From: Arthrobacter sp. efr-133-TYG-118
Lineage (GTDB): Bacteria > Actinomycetota > Actinomycetes > Actinomycetales > Micrococcaceae
Length of the DNA stretch: 64,000 nt
NCBI RefSeq assembly: GCF_030209755.1
Contig: NZ_JARVRH010000010.1
Coordinates: forward strand, 347,656-411,655
Reading direction: 5' to 3'
Positions 54,482 through 63,140 of this stretch are shown one piece after another (the stretch's first letter is position 1; each line of letters starts with the position of its first letter). Made by a program: the position numbers and the translations under genes. A model generated the notes under the pieces. The model was given only the letters and a program-made list of their open reading frames with translations. It was not told where the DNA came from and made no database searches.

Positions 54482-55779
54482 GCACATGTCTTCAGTCCGT
54501 CATGGACCTGCCACTCGCTGACGTCGACCCCGAGCTCGCCGCCGCGATGGCTGGCGAGCTAGGGCGGCAACGCTCGACGCTCGAAATGATCGCCTCCGAG
54601 AACCTCGTACCGCGTGCGGTATTGGAGGCCCAAGGCTCAGTTCTGACCAACAAATATGCTGAGGGGTACCCCCGGCGTAGGTATTACGGCGGCTGCGAGT
54701 TCGTCGACGTCGTTGAGCAACTCGCGATAGACCGCCTCAAAGCGCTGTTCGGAGCTGAGCACGCCAACGTCCAGCCACATGCCGGTGCGCAGGCGAGTGC
54801 AGCCGCGTTGAGCACCTTCGCCCAACCCGGGGACACCATCTTGGGTTTGGACCTTGCACATGGCGGTCACCTTACCCACGGCATGCGGCTCAATTTCTCG
54901 GGCAAGCTCTATCGCGCGGCGGCCTATCAGGTCGATCCTCGGACGTCGCGGATCGACATGGACAAGGTGCTCACGATTGCCCGCGCCGAACGCCCGCGGG
55001 TCCTCATCGCCGGATGGTCGGCGTATCCACGAGAACTTGACTTCGAGGCATTCCGCGTTGTGGCCGACGACGTGGGGGCCACGCTGTGGGTGGACATGGC
55101 ACATTTCGCCGGGCTTGTCGCCGCGGGACTTCACCCGTCGCCGATTCCGTATGCCGATGTCGTCACCACCACGGTGCACAAGACCCTCGGCGGGCCGCGT
55201 TCCGCGGTTATCCTCACGACGGCGGAGCATGCAAAGGCCATAGACAGCAACGTCTTTCCCGGTCAGCAGGGCGGACCCCTAATGCACGCCATTGCGGCCA
55301 AGGCTGTTGCGATCAAGATCGCTGCCACCGCGGAGTTCCGTACCAGGCAGCGCAACTCGGTCGAGGGGGCACGGCTGCTCGCGGCCCGTCTGTCGGAGAC
55401 CGACGTGCGGAGCAAAGGGATCGCCGTCCTCACCGGCGGTACCGACGTACACCTCGCGATGGTGGACCTGCGCGACTCACCTTTGACCGGACGCGACGGC
55501 GAAGACGCCCTGCACCGTGTCGGAATCACCGTGAATCGCAACGCGGTACCTTTCGATCCGCGTCCGCCGATGGTCACCTCCGGACTTCGAATTGGCACGC
55601 CCGCACTGGCCACGCGGGGATTCGGCCGAGACGAGTTCACTGAGGTGGCCGACATAGTCGCCGAAACACTCATCGGCGGAGACGAGGCGGAGTTGGCCGC
55701 CCGGGTGACCACGCTCGCCGACGCCTTCCCCATCTACCCGCACTTGCCTGACAGCGCAAAGAAGCGAGCAAAGGTGTAA
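54478..55779 (+). CDS. glyA: Serine hydroxymethyltransferase
   Basis: The 433-residue protein shows the family's motifs: SENLVP with Glu41, [13 protein letters not shown] near 60, [10 protein letters not shown] (Asp206, His209) and the PLP Lys235 in [12 protein letters not shown]. It interconverts serine and glycine with tetrahydrofolate. Its place at the end of the monooxygenase operon suggests a one-carbon or aldol step, for example use of formaldehyde equivalents released by demethylation. The start may be GTG 54478 or ATG 54502. It may duplicate a chromosomal glyA. Confidence 0.92.
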   Translation: MSTCLQSVMDLPLADVDPELAAAMAGELGRQRSTLEMIASENLVPRAVLEAQGSVLTNKYAEGYPRRRYYGGCEFVDVVEQLAIDRLKALFGAEHANVQPHAGAQASAAALSTFAQPGDTILGLDLAHGGHLTHGMRLNFSGKLYRAAAYQVDPRTSRIDMDKVLTIARAERPRVLIAGWSAYPRELDFEAFRVVADDVGATLWVDMAHFAGLVAAGLHPSPIPYADVVTTTVHKTLGGPRSAVILTTAEHAKAIDSNVFPGQQGGPLMHAIAAKAVAIKIAATAEFRTRQRNSVEGARLLAARLSETDVRSKGIAVLTGGTDVHLAMVDLRDSPLTGRDGEDALHRVGITVNRNAVPFDPRPPMVTSGLRIGTPALATRGFGRDEFTEVADIVAETLIGGDEAELAARVTTLADAFPIYPHLPDSAKKRAKV

Positions 55780-55874
55780 CCCTCCGCAGTCGCGACAGGT
55801 GTCGACTCCGGCGCGGCCCAAGCCGGCGCAGCAAACGCCAACGGCTTCCGGTTCCCCCGAACGAATGGAAAACC

Positions 55875-57356
55875 ATGACCTCTCCCTTGAACAACGAAAC
55901 CCGGCTTCTTGCCTCCGTTCCCACGGGGCTGCTCATCAACGGCCAGTGGCTGCCTGCGGCATCCGGCAAGACGTTCGACGTCGAGGATCCCGCCACGGGC
56001 AAGGACCTCGTGAGCATCTCCGACGCCGGGGCGGAGGACGGCGCCGCGGCGCTGGACGCTGCTTCCGCCGCCCAGGCCTCCTGGGCCCGTACCGCTCCCC
56101 GCGAGCGTGGCGAAATCCTGCGCCGCGCGTTCGAGCTGGTCACGGCACGCGCCGAAGACTTCGCGCTGCTCATGACCCTGGAAATGGGCAAGCCGTTGGC
56201 CGAAGCCCGCGGCGAAGTAGCTTATGGCGCCGAGTTCCTGCGCTGGTTCTCCGAGGAGGCCGTCCGCGTCAGCGGCCGGTACTCCGCGGCCCCGGACGGC
56301 AAGAACCGCATCCTGGTCCAGAAAAAGCCGGTTGGCCCGTGCCTGCTGATCACCCCGTGGAACTTCCCGCTGGCCATGGCTACCCGCAAGATTGCCCCCG
56401 CAGTTGCCGCCGGCTGCACCATGGTGCTCAAGCCCGCCAACCTGACCCCGCTGACCAGCCTGCTCTTCGCGCAGGTCATGCAGGAAGCAGGCCTCCCCGC
56501 AGGCGTGCTCAACGTCATCCAGACCTCAACGGCAGGCGCGGTCACCGGGCCCCTCATCAAGGACCACCGCCTGCGCAAGATCTCCTTCACCGGTTCCACC
56601 GCCGTCGGGCAGGCCCTCATGCGCGAAGCCGCGGACAAGGTCCTGCGCAGCTCCATGGAACTCGGCGGCAACGCACCGTTCGTGGTCTTTGAGGACGCCG
56701 ACCTGGACAAGGCCGTTGAAGGCGCCGTCGCGGCCAAGATGCGCAACATGGGCGAGGCCTGCACCGCAGCCAACCGCTTCATTGTGCACGACTCCATCGC
56801 CGACGCTTTCGCCGACAAGTTCGCTGCCAAGATCTCGGCACTTAACACTGCCCGCGGTACCGAGCCGGACTCCACGGTCGGCCCGCTGATCGACGGCAAA
56901 GCCCGCAACGACGTGCACGCCCTCGTGTCCGACGCCGTTGCCAACGGCGCAATCGCCGTCACCGGAGGTGCCCCGGTGGACGGCCCGGGCTACTTCTACC
57001 AGCCCACCGTGCTCAAGAACGTGTCAGCGGATGCCCGCATCCTGAAGGAAGAAATCTTCGGACCGGTGGCCCCGATCATCACCTTCAAGAGCGAAGACGA
57101 AGCCATCAACCTGGCCAACAACACCGAATACGGCCTGGTCGCCTACGTCTACACCAAGGACCTCAACCGGGGCCTGCGCGTCAGCGAACGGATCGAGACC
57201 GGCATGCTCGGCCTCAACGCCGGCGTCATCTCCAACGCCGCTGCACCCTTCGGCGGCGTGAAGCAGTCCGGCCTGGGCCGTGAAGGCGGCTTCGAAGGCA
57301 TCGAAGAATACCTCACCACGCAGTACGTCGGCATCGCGGACCCCTACGCCGACTAA
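55875..57356 (+). CDS. gabD: NAD(P)-dependent succinate-semialdehyde dehydrogenase
   Basis: The 493-residue protein is an aldehyde dehydrogenase with general base Glu262 (MELGG), nucleophile Cys296 (GEACTAAN), LITPWNFPLAM near 158 and GFTGSTAVGQ near 237. It resembles GabD-type enzymes that oxidise succinate semialdehyde. Its codon use is visibly different from the SHMT operon (fewer CG-ending Arg/Ser and many GGC/GCC/CTC), and a 95-base gap separates them, so it seems to come from another source. It is followed by a small gene, as seen in some Arthrobacter-like genomes (my inference). Confidence 0.9.
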   Translation: MTSPLNNETRLLASVPTGLLINGQWLPAASGKTFDVEDPATGKDLVSISDAGAEDGAAALDAASAAQASWARTAPRERGEILRRAFELVTARAEDFALLMTLEMGKPLAEARGEVAYGAEFLRWFSEEAVRVSGRYSAAPDGKNRILVQKKPVGPCLLITPWNFPLAMATRKIAPAVAAGCTMVLKPANLTPLTSLLFAQVMQEAGLPAGVLNVIQTSTAGAVTGPLIKDHRLRKISFTGSTAVGQALMREAADKVLRSSMELGGNAPFVVFEDADLDKAVEGAVAAKMRNMGEACTAANRFIVHDSIADAFADKFAAKISALNTARGTEPDSTVGPLIDGKARNDVHALVSDAVANGAIAVTGGAPVDGPGYFYQPTVLKNVSADARILKEEIFGPVAPIITFKSEDEAINLANNTEYGLVAYVYTKDLNRGLRVSERIETGMLGLNAGVISNAAAPFGGVKQSGLGREGGFEGIEEYLTTQYVGIADPYAD

Positions 57357-57444
57357 ACATCAAAACAGCCGAGTCCCGAACGAAGGCCCCGGAAACCCCA
57401 CAGGGGTTGATAGCTCGGCACACCCTGACCAGAAAGAGACCACG

Positions 57445-57675
57445 ATGATCAAACACCACTCGGACATCGTCCTGGAAATCATCGCCCACGACCCGAACAC
57501 CCTCGAAAACGATCTGAACGCCGCCGTCGATATCGCCCGCGAACGAGCCAAGAAGGAACGCCGCCACGGCATCCTCGTTACCCAACACAGCTACACCAGC
57601 TACACCGTCGCTGTAAGCCAGGATGTCCCCTACGGTCAGACCCGCGAAGCGCGCGAAGAACCCGCGAACACGTAG
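57445..57675 (+). CDS. Small conserved hypothetical protein
   Basis: The 76-residue protein starts after AGAAAGAGACCACG. It is acidic-to-neutral and helical (IIAHDPNTLENDLNAAVDIA, RERAKKERRHGILVTQHSYT). It has no recognised domain; its clean ribosome site and spacing from gabD suggest a real gene. A longer frame upstream overlaps the end of gabD and is not favoured. Confidence 0.6.
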   Translation: MIKHHSDIVLEIIAHDPNTLENDLNAAVDIARERAKKERRHGILVTQHSYTSYTVAVSQDVPYGQTREAREEPANT

Positions 57676-57975
57676 GCGTGGAATCGGTCCGAACCACAGA
57701 GGTCGGCAACCCTTGCGGCCCAGCGGGAACCAGAAACTGTTTGCGAACGTCCACGAGGAGCATGAGATCGGCACACTCTTGGAGAAATCAGCAAACGCTA
57801 CGGGAGGGGGTCGATCGGGCCCAGACACGCCGGGATCCGGAGAGGCCCGGGCTGGACCATGAAACGGGACATCCTCTCACCCCGGCACACCACCCGCTGG
57901 GACGAACCGCCCCTCGTCAAAGCCCCGTGAACCCCCGAACCCCCGTTGCCCCACCGGTGAGCAGCCCCTGGCAGG
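57676..57975. other. Intergenic stretch before the SRAP fragment
   Basis: Frames here lack starts or recognisable sequence. I see no promoter or repeat of note. Confidence 0.3.
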
Positions 57976-58338
57976 CTAGACGACGGGGTTGTCTACGGTT
58001 TCCAGGCGGTGCCGGCCGTCCTCATCTTTGACCAGTTCGACGGACCGGAGGGCCCAGTCAGCGGCTACGTCATAGGCTTCGCCGCGGACCAGGTCCAGCA
58101 GTCCGGCGCCGTCCTTGTCCCGGGGGTCCAGCCACGTATCAATGTTGCCGGGGGACACCGGGACCGGGAGGCGGTCGTGCAGCCCGGCCTGTTGTGCCAG
58201 GGCGGGCCGGTCCGGGGCGGCCGGGGGAGCGGCCATGGTCAGGACCGTGCAGGAGAGCAGCCACGCCTCCGGGTGGGTTTCGTCTTCGATGGCCGGGTTG
58301 CGCCGGAGCGCGAACAAACCCGCGGCGGTGTCGTTCAC
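57976..58338 (-). pseudogene. SRAP/YedK peptidase fragment, N-terminus missing
   Basis: The segment AGLFALRRNPAIEDETHPEA, then LSCTVLTMAAPPAAPDRPAL and HDRLPVPVSPG is the C-terminal half of an SOS-response-associated peptidase. The HDR(M/L)PV motif is present but the catalytic Cys2 and the first ~100 residues are gone. The break is immediately at the reductase stop (58335-58337), so the phenol-hydroxylase cluster was joined into this gene. Confidence 0.7.
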
Positions 58339-59387
58339 CGACGGATCAGAGGACTTCGGACGATGTGGGCGCCACTGGCCCTGTCTCTCGAGTCGAAGAA
58401 GTCTTCGCGGAAGATGTCACGCGGGAACAAGCGCGCCTTCATCAGCACTCTCAGAGTGTCGTTAACCATCGCGGGGCTTCCACAGACGTAGGCGGTGTGT
58501 CCGGAAGCCCTGGGATAGTCCTCGGCAAGCAGCGCCGGCACACGGCCGGTGCGGCTGTTCCACTCGTCGCGGGAGAGAGCCGGTCGGTAGCTGAACCAGT
58601 CATTTTCGGCGTCCCACGCCTCGAACAGCTCGTGGTCATAAAGATCCGTCCGCGTCGCGACGCCGTGGTAGAGAATCACCGAATGTTCGCCGCCGGTCTC
58701 CGCGATGTGCTGGACCATCGACTTCAGCGGAGCCAGGCCAGTGCCGCTCCCGAGGAGCAGGACGGGTTCCGACCGCAACGGGCGGAACGAGAATCGGCCG
58801 TACGGCCCGGACAGCGAGACGCCGTCGCCGACGGCCAGGTGTTTGAACACCCAGCCGTCGGTACACACCCCACCGGGTGAGCGCTTGATATGCAGTTCGA
58901 TGCGATCAGGGGCCGCGGGCGTGCTCGCTACGGAATACGGACGTGAGTCTCCGTCGGGCATGACGAGTTGTATGTACTGCCCGGGATTGAAGCTCAACGG
59001 CCGGTCGAGCGCGATGAGGAGGCGTCGAACATTGGGTGCCACTTCGTCGAGCGACTCTACCGTGCCGGTGTAGTCGCGCACCGGATGGACCGCGACGCCC
59101 TCCTCGGCGTCGATCTCTCCCTCGATGACCAGGTTGCTGCGCGGCCTGGCGACGCAGATCAGGGCGCAGCCTTCCTGTCGTTCGCTGTCGAGCAGGGCGT
59201 ACGGCGACGCGTCGCCGTGGTCGACATCGCCTTCCAGCACAATGGCCTTACAGGTCCCACACGTGCCGTGGGTGCAGGCGTGTGGCAGCCAGATGCCCTC
59301 GCGCAGACAGGCGTCAAGCACCGCTTGGTCATCCCGGCAGCTGATCTCGGTGCCGAGCGGTTCGACGCGTACGGTGTAGGTTGTCGT
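58335..59387 (-). CDS. Phenol-hydroxylase-type reductase (DmpP-like), apparent ACG start
   Basis: The protein has a plant-type [2Fe-2S] domain (Cys38, Cys43, Cys46, Cys78 in CTHGTCGTC ... CALIC), then FAD (RPYSVAST) and NAD domains (GSGTGLAPLKS). DmpP-like proteins carry electrons from NADH to the hydroxylase. The expected N-terminus TTYTVRVEPLGTEISC is in frame upstream, but the codon where ATG should be is ACG at 59385-59387, with GAGGAG 10 bases before it. Otherwise the first usable start is GTG at 59321, giving 328 residues without about 22 residues of the ferredoxin domain. Confidence 0.85.
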   Translation of the reverse strand, partial: TTTYTVRVEPLGTEISCRDDQAVLDACLREGIWLPHACTHGTCGTCKAIVLEGDVDHGDASPYALLDSERQEGCALICVARPRSNLVIEGEIDAEEGVAVHPVRDYTGTVESLDEVAPNVRRLLIALDRPLSFNPGQYIQLVMPDGDSRPYSVASTPAAPDRIELHIKRSPGGVCTDGWVFKHLAVGDGVSLSGPYGRFSFRPLRSEPVLLLGSGTGLAPLKSMVQHIAETGGEHSVILYHGVATRTDLYDHELFEAWDAENDWFSYRPALSRDEWNSRTGRVPALLAEDYPRASGHTAYVCGSPAMVNDTLRVLMKARLFPRDIFREDFFDSRDRASGAHIVRSPLIRR

Positions 59388-59454
59388 TGCAGTTCATCTC
59401 CTCGGGACGTGCGACCGATGGTTCACCAGACCCGGGCGCCCGCGCAGCGGTTAG

Positions 59455-59775
59455 CTAGCCGGCGAAGGTAAGCAGTGCTTTGTGTCCGATGCCGAGATCG
59501 GCCAGGGACTTGTTATCGGCGACGTCGAGCAGTTCGTCGAAGATGCGCCAGTGCTTCATTGCCTCGTGGTCGAAGTCGGGGTCTGACTCAGCCCAGGGGA
59601 CGACGAAGCTGGTGACGAACTCGCCGAACGGCATGGTCTTCGGGACCCGGAAGCAGACCGCGGAGCAGAAGATCGGGTTGCCTTCCCAATGCACGTAGAC
59701 CAGCAGGTCCTCGCCGAACAACTTGGCACGGTCCATCGATGGGAACTCGTAGTCGTATAGCGCCTTTACGCTCAT
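59455..59775 (-). CDS. Phenol-hydroxylase-type gamma subunit (DmpO-like)
   Basis: The 106-residue protein starts after GGAGAGTGAT and matches the DmpO/P4 subunit: MSVKALYDYEFPSMDRAKLF, HWEGNPIFCSAVCFRVPKT, and an end ADLGIGHKALLTF. It is part of the hydroxylase. It begins 1 base after the stop of the alpha gene. Confidence 0.9.
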   Translation of the reverse strand: MSVKALYDYEFPSMDRAKLFGEDLLVYVHWEGNPIFCSAVCFRVPKTMPFGEFVTSFVVPWAESDPDFDHEAMKHWRIFDELLDVADNKSLADLGIGHKALLTFAG

Positions 59776-59776
59776 A

Positions 59777-61315
59777 TCACTCTCCATGCCTCAGCGAAGG
59801 ATCATGCCAGGCCCGCCAGAACTGCTCGTCCGGGGAGCCGTTGTACTCGCCGTTGTCGCCCGTCTGGATCCCGTACCAGGCCAGGACATCCGGAATGGCC
59901 GGCCCGCCGCAGTCGCCCTTGAGGATCTGGTGAACAGGCAGCCATGCCTGCACGTACTTCTCGGGCTCTCGGTCGAAGATCCATTTGCATCCGTCGCTGC
60001 AGGTGTGGAATGTCTCGCCGCGGAACTCGCTTCGTCTGAACGAGATCTTCCGCCGGTCGTCCTGCTCGGTGAACGAGATCGCGAGCTGGCACACCTGGCA
60101 CTGCTGGGGCAGGCCCCGGACGAACATGCGGCCGCCGCCGGCCTCGATGCGTTGGTGCTTCTCCCACGTTGGCCGGTAGTAGATGTCGAACGTGCCCGGG
60201 TATTGCTCGGAGAGCCAGTCGAGGTGGACATGGTCCGGGGTCTTCGTGGTGAAGGCTGCGACGGAGGAGAAATTGTGGAGGATCTTGTACACCTGGTGGG
60301 ACAGGTGTTCCTTCTCCGCGATCGCGTCGTCGACATGGCGCGGCGGCCGGATGCCGTAAAAGTCCAGGTCGGGGAACAGGCCGCCGAGCATCTGATCCTC
60401 AAAGTAGAGCTCGAAGGCTTCCTTCCAGCTCATCACCGGCTTGGGAAGCATGTAGTCCATCATGGCGGCGACCAGTCCCGACAGCCGGTATGCCCGCCAG
60501 AACCACTTGTCGACCCAGTCCTGAATGATCGGCACGTTGTCCTCGTCCTGCTCGAGGAGGAACTTGATGGCTTCTAGGCCGAGGGTCATATGCCGGCTCT
60601 CGTCGGATTGTGCGGAGAATCCGAACGACATGGTCGGTGTGTCGCCGTTGAAGCTGGCGCCGCTCATGAACGGCACAAACAGCAGGTTGGTGAGCAGGTA
60701 CTCGAAGCTGAAGGAGATCGCGATGAGGAACTCGAATGGTCCGGCGCTCATGGCGTCGTCGAAGAACGACTTCGGTATCGCGAGGTACCAGACCCGGTCG
60801 TGCATCTTCGACCAGCTGTGAAACCCCGAGTAGTACTTGTTGTAGTTGCTGATCGTGTGGATCTGGGTCTGGGTGTGCCGCAGCTCGTCGATGCTCTGGC
60901 ACAGCGCCGCGAACCGGGGCCCCGGGCCCTCGAGGTGGCGGGCCAGGAACGCGAAGTGTCGATGTGCGGCATACTCCAGCGGGGTCACACCTTGGATGAA
61001 CAGCTTGATCGAGTTCAGGTAGCTGGCGTCGGACAGGGTCAGATGTCCTTGGCCCTGCGCGAACCCGTCGAGCACGGCGTACAGCCGCCTGTCCTTCTCC
61101 GCCTGGTACTTGCAGTACGCGTCCACGGTGAGTCGGAACGGGTCCTGCCAGCCGTCCCAGTCGTGGACCTTGATGCCCTCATAGCGTGTGAACGGGTACA
61201 GCTGCTCACGGTCTATGTAACTGGGCTCCCAGTCGAGGTCGCGAGTGAGCAGCGCATACCGTTCCTTCAGCGGTAGCTTCTTCCAAGCAGCCGCCCTCGG
61301 CGACTCGATGCTCAT
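59777..61315 (-). CDS. Phenol-hydroxylase-type diiron hydroxylase alpha subunit (DmpN-like)
   Basis: The 512-residue protein has the phenol hydroxylase layout. Diiron ligands are Glu114, Glu144 and His147 (DELRHT), Glu205, Glu239 and His242 (DESRHM). The C-terminus has a Cys-rich YHS-like site (CQVCQLAISF, FHTCSDGCKWIFD). It oxidises phenols to catechols, or similar substrates. It is second-last in the order L-M-N-O-P, matching dmp operons, and starts 1 base after the effector gene's stop. Confidence 0.93.
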   Translation of the reverse strand: MSIESPRAAAWKKLPLKERYALLTRDLDWEPSYIDREQLYPFTRYEGIKVHDWDGWQDPFRLTVDAYCKYQAEKDRRLYAVLDGFAQGQGHLTLSDASYLNSIKLFIQGVTPLEYAAHRHFAFLARHLEGPGPRFAALCQSIDELRHTQTQIHTISNYNKYYSGFHSWSKMHDRVWYLAIPKSFFDDAMSAGPFEFLIAISFSFEYLLTNLLFVPFMSGASFNGDTPTMSFGFSAQSDESRHMTLGLEAIKFLLEQDEDNVPIIQDWVDKWFWRAYRLSGLVAAMMDYMLPKPVMSWKEAFELYFEDQMLGGLFPDLDFYGIRPPRHVDDAIAEKEHLSHQVYKILHNFSSVAAFTTKTPDHVHLDWLSEQYPGTFDIYYRPTWEKHQRIEAGGGRMFVRGLPQQCQVCQLAISFTEQDDRRKISFRRSEFRGETFHTCSDGCKWIFDREPEKYVQAWLPVHQILKGDCGGPAIPDVLAWYGIQTGDNGEYNGSPDEQFWRAWHDPSLRHGE

Positions 61316-61316
61316 G

Positions 61317-61601
61317 TCAGTGCTCCCATTTCACGATGATCTGGTCATCGTCCCACTCCGAGATGTTGCCGGTGTACGACACGATGGCCAGCTGAAACTC
61401 ACCGGTCTCCCACTCGTGCCCCAGCCGCTCCTCCACGCTCTCCCGGTTGATGACGATCTGACCCGGAGCCTGCAGCTTGATCAGGCCCGGCAGATGACGG
61501 ATCGTCACCGCCGGGTTGTCCGCCTCGATTGCCTCGATGAGCACACGGTTCTCCTCCGACTCCTGGACGTCGATTGACACCTGGCGATGCGCAGCGTTCA
61601 A
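61317..61601 (-). CDS. Phenol-hydroxylase-type effector protein (DmpM-like)
   Basis: The 94-residue protein starts at TTG after GGAGG, in a TTGA overlap with the beta gene's stop. It has the effector fold: EENRVLIEAIEADNPAVTI, IKLQAPGQIVINRESVEERL. It controls the hydroxylase. Confidence 0.9.
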   Translation of the reverse strand: MNAAHRQVSIDVQESEENRVLIEAIEADNPAVTIRHLPGLIKLQAPGQIVINRESVEERLGHEWETGEFQLAIVSYTGNISEWDDDQIIVKWEH

Positions 61602-62617
61602 GAGGCAGCACCTCCGATCAGACTGGCCCAGGGAGACCGCCGGGACTCAGCCGTCGCGGCCAGCTCGGTGCCGGTCTCGGCCCCCGGCAGGTGTGAGTCG
61701 ACAGCGGCGGCGAGTGCCGCGACCGCCGCATACGCACGCCCTGCCCACGTCTCGAGGACGTGACCCAAGACCTCTCGGTTGGCCAGGCCGGCCTCCGGGT
61801 CCGTAGCCCACGTGGCGACCAGCGCGTCGATCCACTTGCGCTGGTCCTCGAACCATGCGCTGAAGTGCTGGGCGACCAAGCTGTAGGCGACGGCTCCGCC
61901 CAGGAGCGCGTGCTCGTCGAGCCCGCGGTAGACCAGGGGATACACGAGCGAGTCGACAAGATCGATAGCCAACAGGCTCACGGCCCAGTCGTCAAGTACC
62001 ATGATCTCCTCGACCAACCGGCGGAGCGGTTGAAGGTGCGCACCGTCCACCCACATCCGTTTGGCCGCCTCAAGCCTGTCCCGCGTGCCGCCGCCGAGCG
62101 CGATCCCGACACGGGACAGCATCTGCGCGTTCCCGATCCGGTCGAATGCCGCGAAGCTGCAGCACTGCTCCACCGAGGTGCCGTAGGCGAACCGGGCGCC
62201 GGCCACGCTGACCAGCTGGGCGCCGGACTCGTAGTGGCGCAGCGGCACCACGACCGAGGAGAGCACCGCCTGCCAGCCCGCGGGAATCCTGGCCAGCAGG
62301 TCGCGCTCCTCGAGATAGCCCAGCGTCTTGGTGAAGTCGTCGTGCAGCCCTGCGCGTGCGGCCACATACGTCGTGTAGTAGTACTGCCGCGGGTCGGTGA
62401 ACCGGTAGCTGTCGGTCAGCCGCAAGGCCGAGAACCGCTCGTCGTACAGCTCGCGGTTAGACATCCAGGTTGGCCGGTAGTGGAAGTTCTCCCGAGGCTG
62501 CACGTCGAGGGTGCCTTCGAGATACCTGCTCACCGGCTGGTCTCCGAGCCGATCGATGACGTTCTGGTACGTCTGTCGCTTGGCGGGGATGACTTGATGC
62601 CGCAACTCGTACTGCAC
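61598..62617 (-). CDS. Phenol-hydroxylase-type hydroxylase beta subunit (DmpL-like)
   Basis: The 339-residue protein starts at GTG after GAGGACACGATC. It matches DmpL: ENFHYRPTWMSNRELYDERF, DPRQYYYTTYVAARAG, and RKWIDALVATWATDPEAG. It pairs with alpha and has no iron ligands. Confidence 0.9.
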   Translation of the reverse strand: MQYELRHQVIPAKRQTYQNVIDRLGDQPVSRYLEGTLDVQPRENFHYRPTWMSNRELYDERFSALRLTDSYRFTDPRQYYYTTYVAARAGLHDDFTKTLGYLEERDLLARIPAGWQAVLSSVVVPLRHYESGAQLVSVAGARFAYGTSVEQCCSFAAFDRIGNAQMLSRVGIALGGGTRDRLEAAKRMWVDGAHLQPLRRLVEEIMVLDDWAVSLLAIDLVDSLVYPLVYRGLDEHALLGGAVAYSLVAQHFSAWFEDQRKWIDALVATWATDPEAGLANREVLGHVLETWAGRAYAAVAALAAAVDSHLPGAETGTELAATAESRRSPWASLIGGAAS

Positions 62618-62645
62618 GATCGTGTCCTCGTCCCGTGGTTCCTCG

Positions 62646-63032
62646 TCAGTCTCCGAGCAGACTGAGCACCAACGCTTGCAGTTCGTCCTCCGACGTGAGC
62701 TCGCGCGGCTCCTCGACGGGCGTGTCGGCCCACACCAGCTGGCCCAGAGCGGTGTGACCCGTCACCACCGTCCGCACGCGCGCAGCTGTATCGCCGTGTC
62801 GCAGAGTGAAGGTCAGTTCACCGGGACCGGTGTCGTCGACCAGACTGATCCCAACACCGCGTCCGCGCAGGACCGCGTTGGCCTCGCTCACGAGCTGCTC
62901 GGCGAGAGAGCGGATCATCACGTGCGTGTCCGTGGCCTTCGCGACCGGGCGAGGTCGGCTCAGCTTGGTCGCTGGTTCCGGGGGCTGGTTGCCGTCGAGC
63001 AGAGCTTGGACGGCGAGCATGAAGGGCGTCAT
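62646..63032 (-). CDS. Protein at the DmpK position, family not recognised
   Basis: The 128-residue protein is first in the minus-strand monooxygenase operon, where DmpK (an iron-insertion/assembly protein) normally sits. It does not look like DmpK: residues ~35-95 read DTHVMIRSLAEQLVSEANAV and GPGELTFTLRHGDTAARVRT, then an acidic end (SEDELQALVLSLLGD). It may be a functional replacement in actinobacteria. That is inference. Confidence 0.6.
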   Translation of the reverse strand: MTPFMLAVQALLDGNQPPEPATKLSRPRPVAKATDTHVMIRSLAEQLVSEANAVLRGRGVGISLVDDTGPGELTFTLRHGDTAARVRTVVTGHTALGQLVWADTPVEEPRELTSEDELQALVLSLLGD

Positions 63033-63140
63033 CGGCGGGGTACCTTTCTCTCCCCATCATCCCACCGCGGTCATGGCAGGTGAAGTGCTCCCGGACCATG
63101 CCGCGCCGAGCGAACCTGATAGCGGTATCCGCGCCAATGT

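Noticed and set aside
59786..60577. Plus-strand open frame of 263 codons across the phenol hydroxylase alpha gene
   Set aside because: Antisense shadow of a gene with all metal ligands in place.
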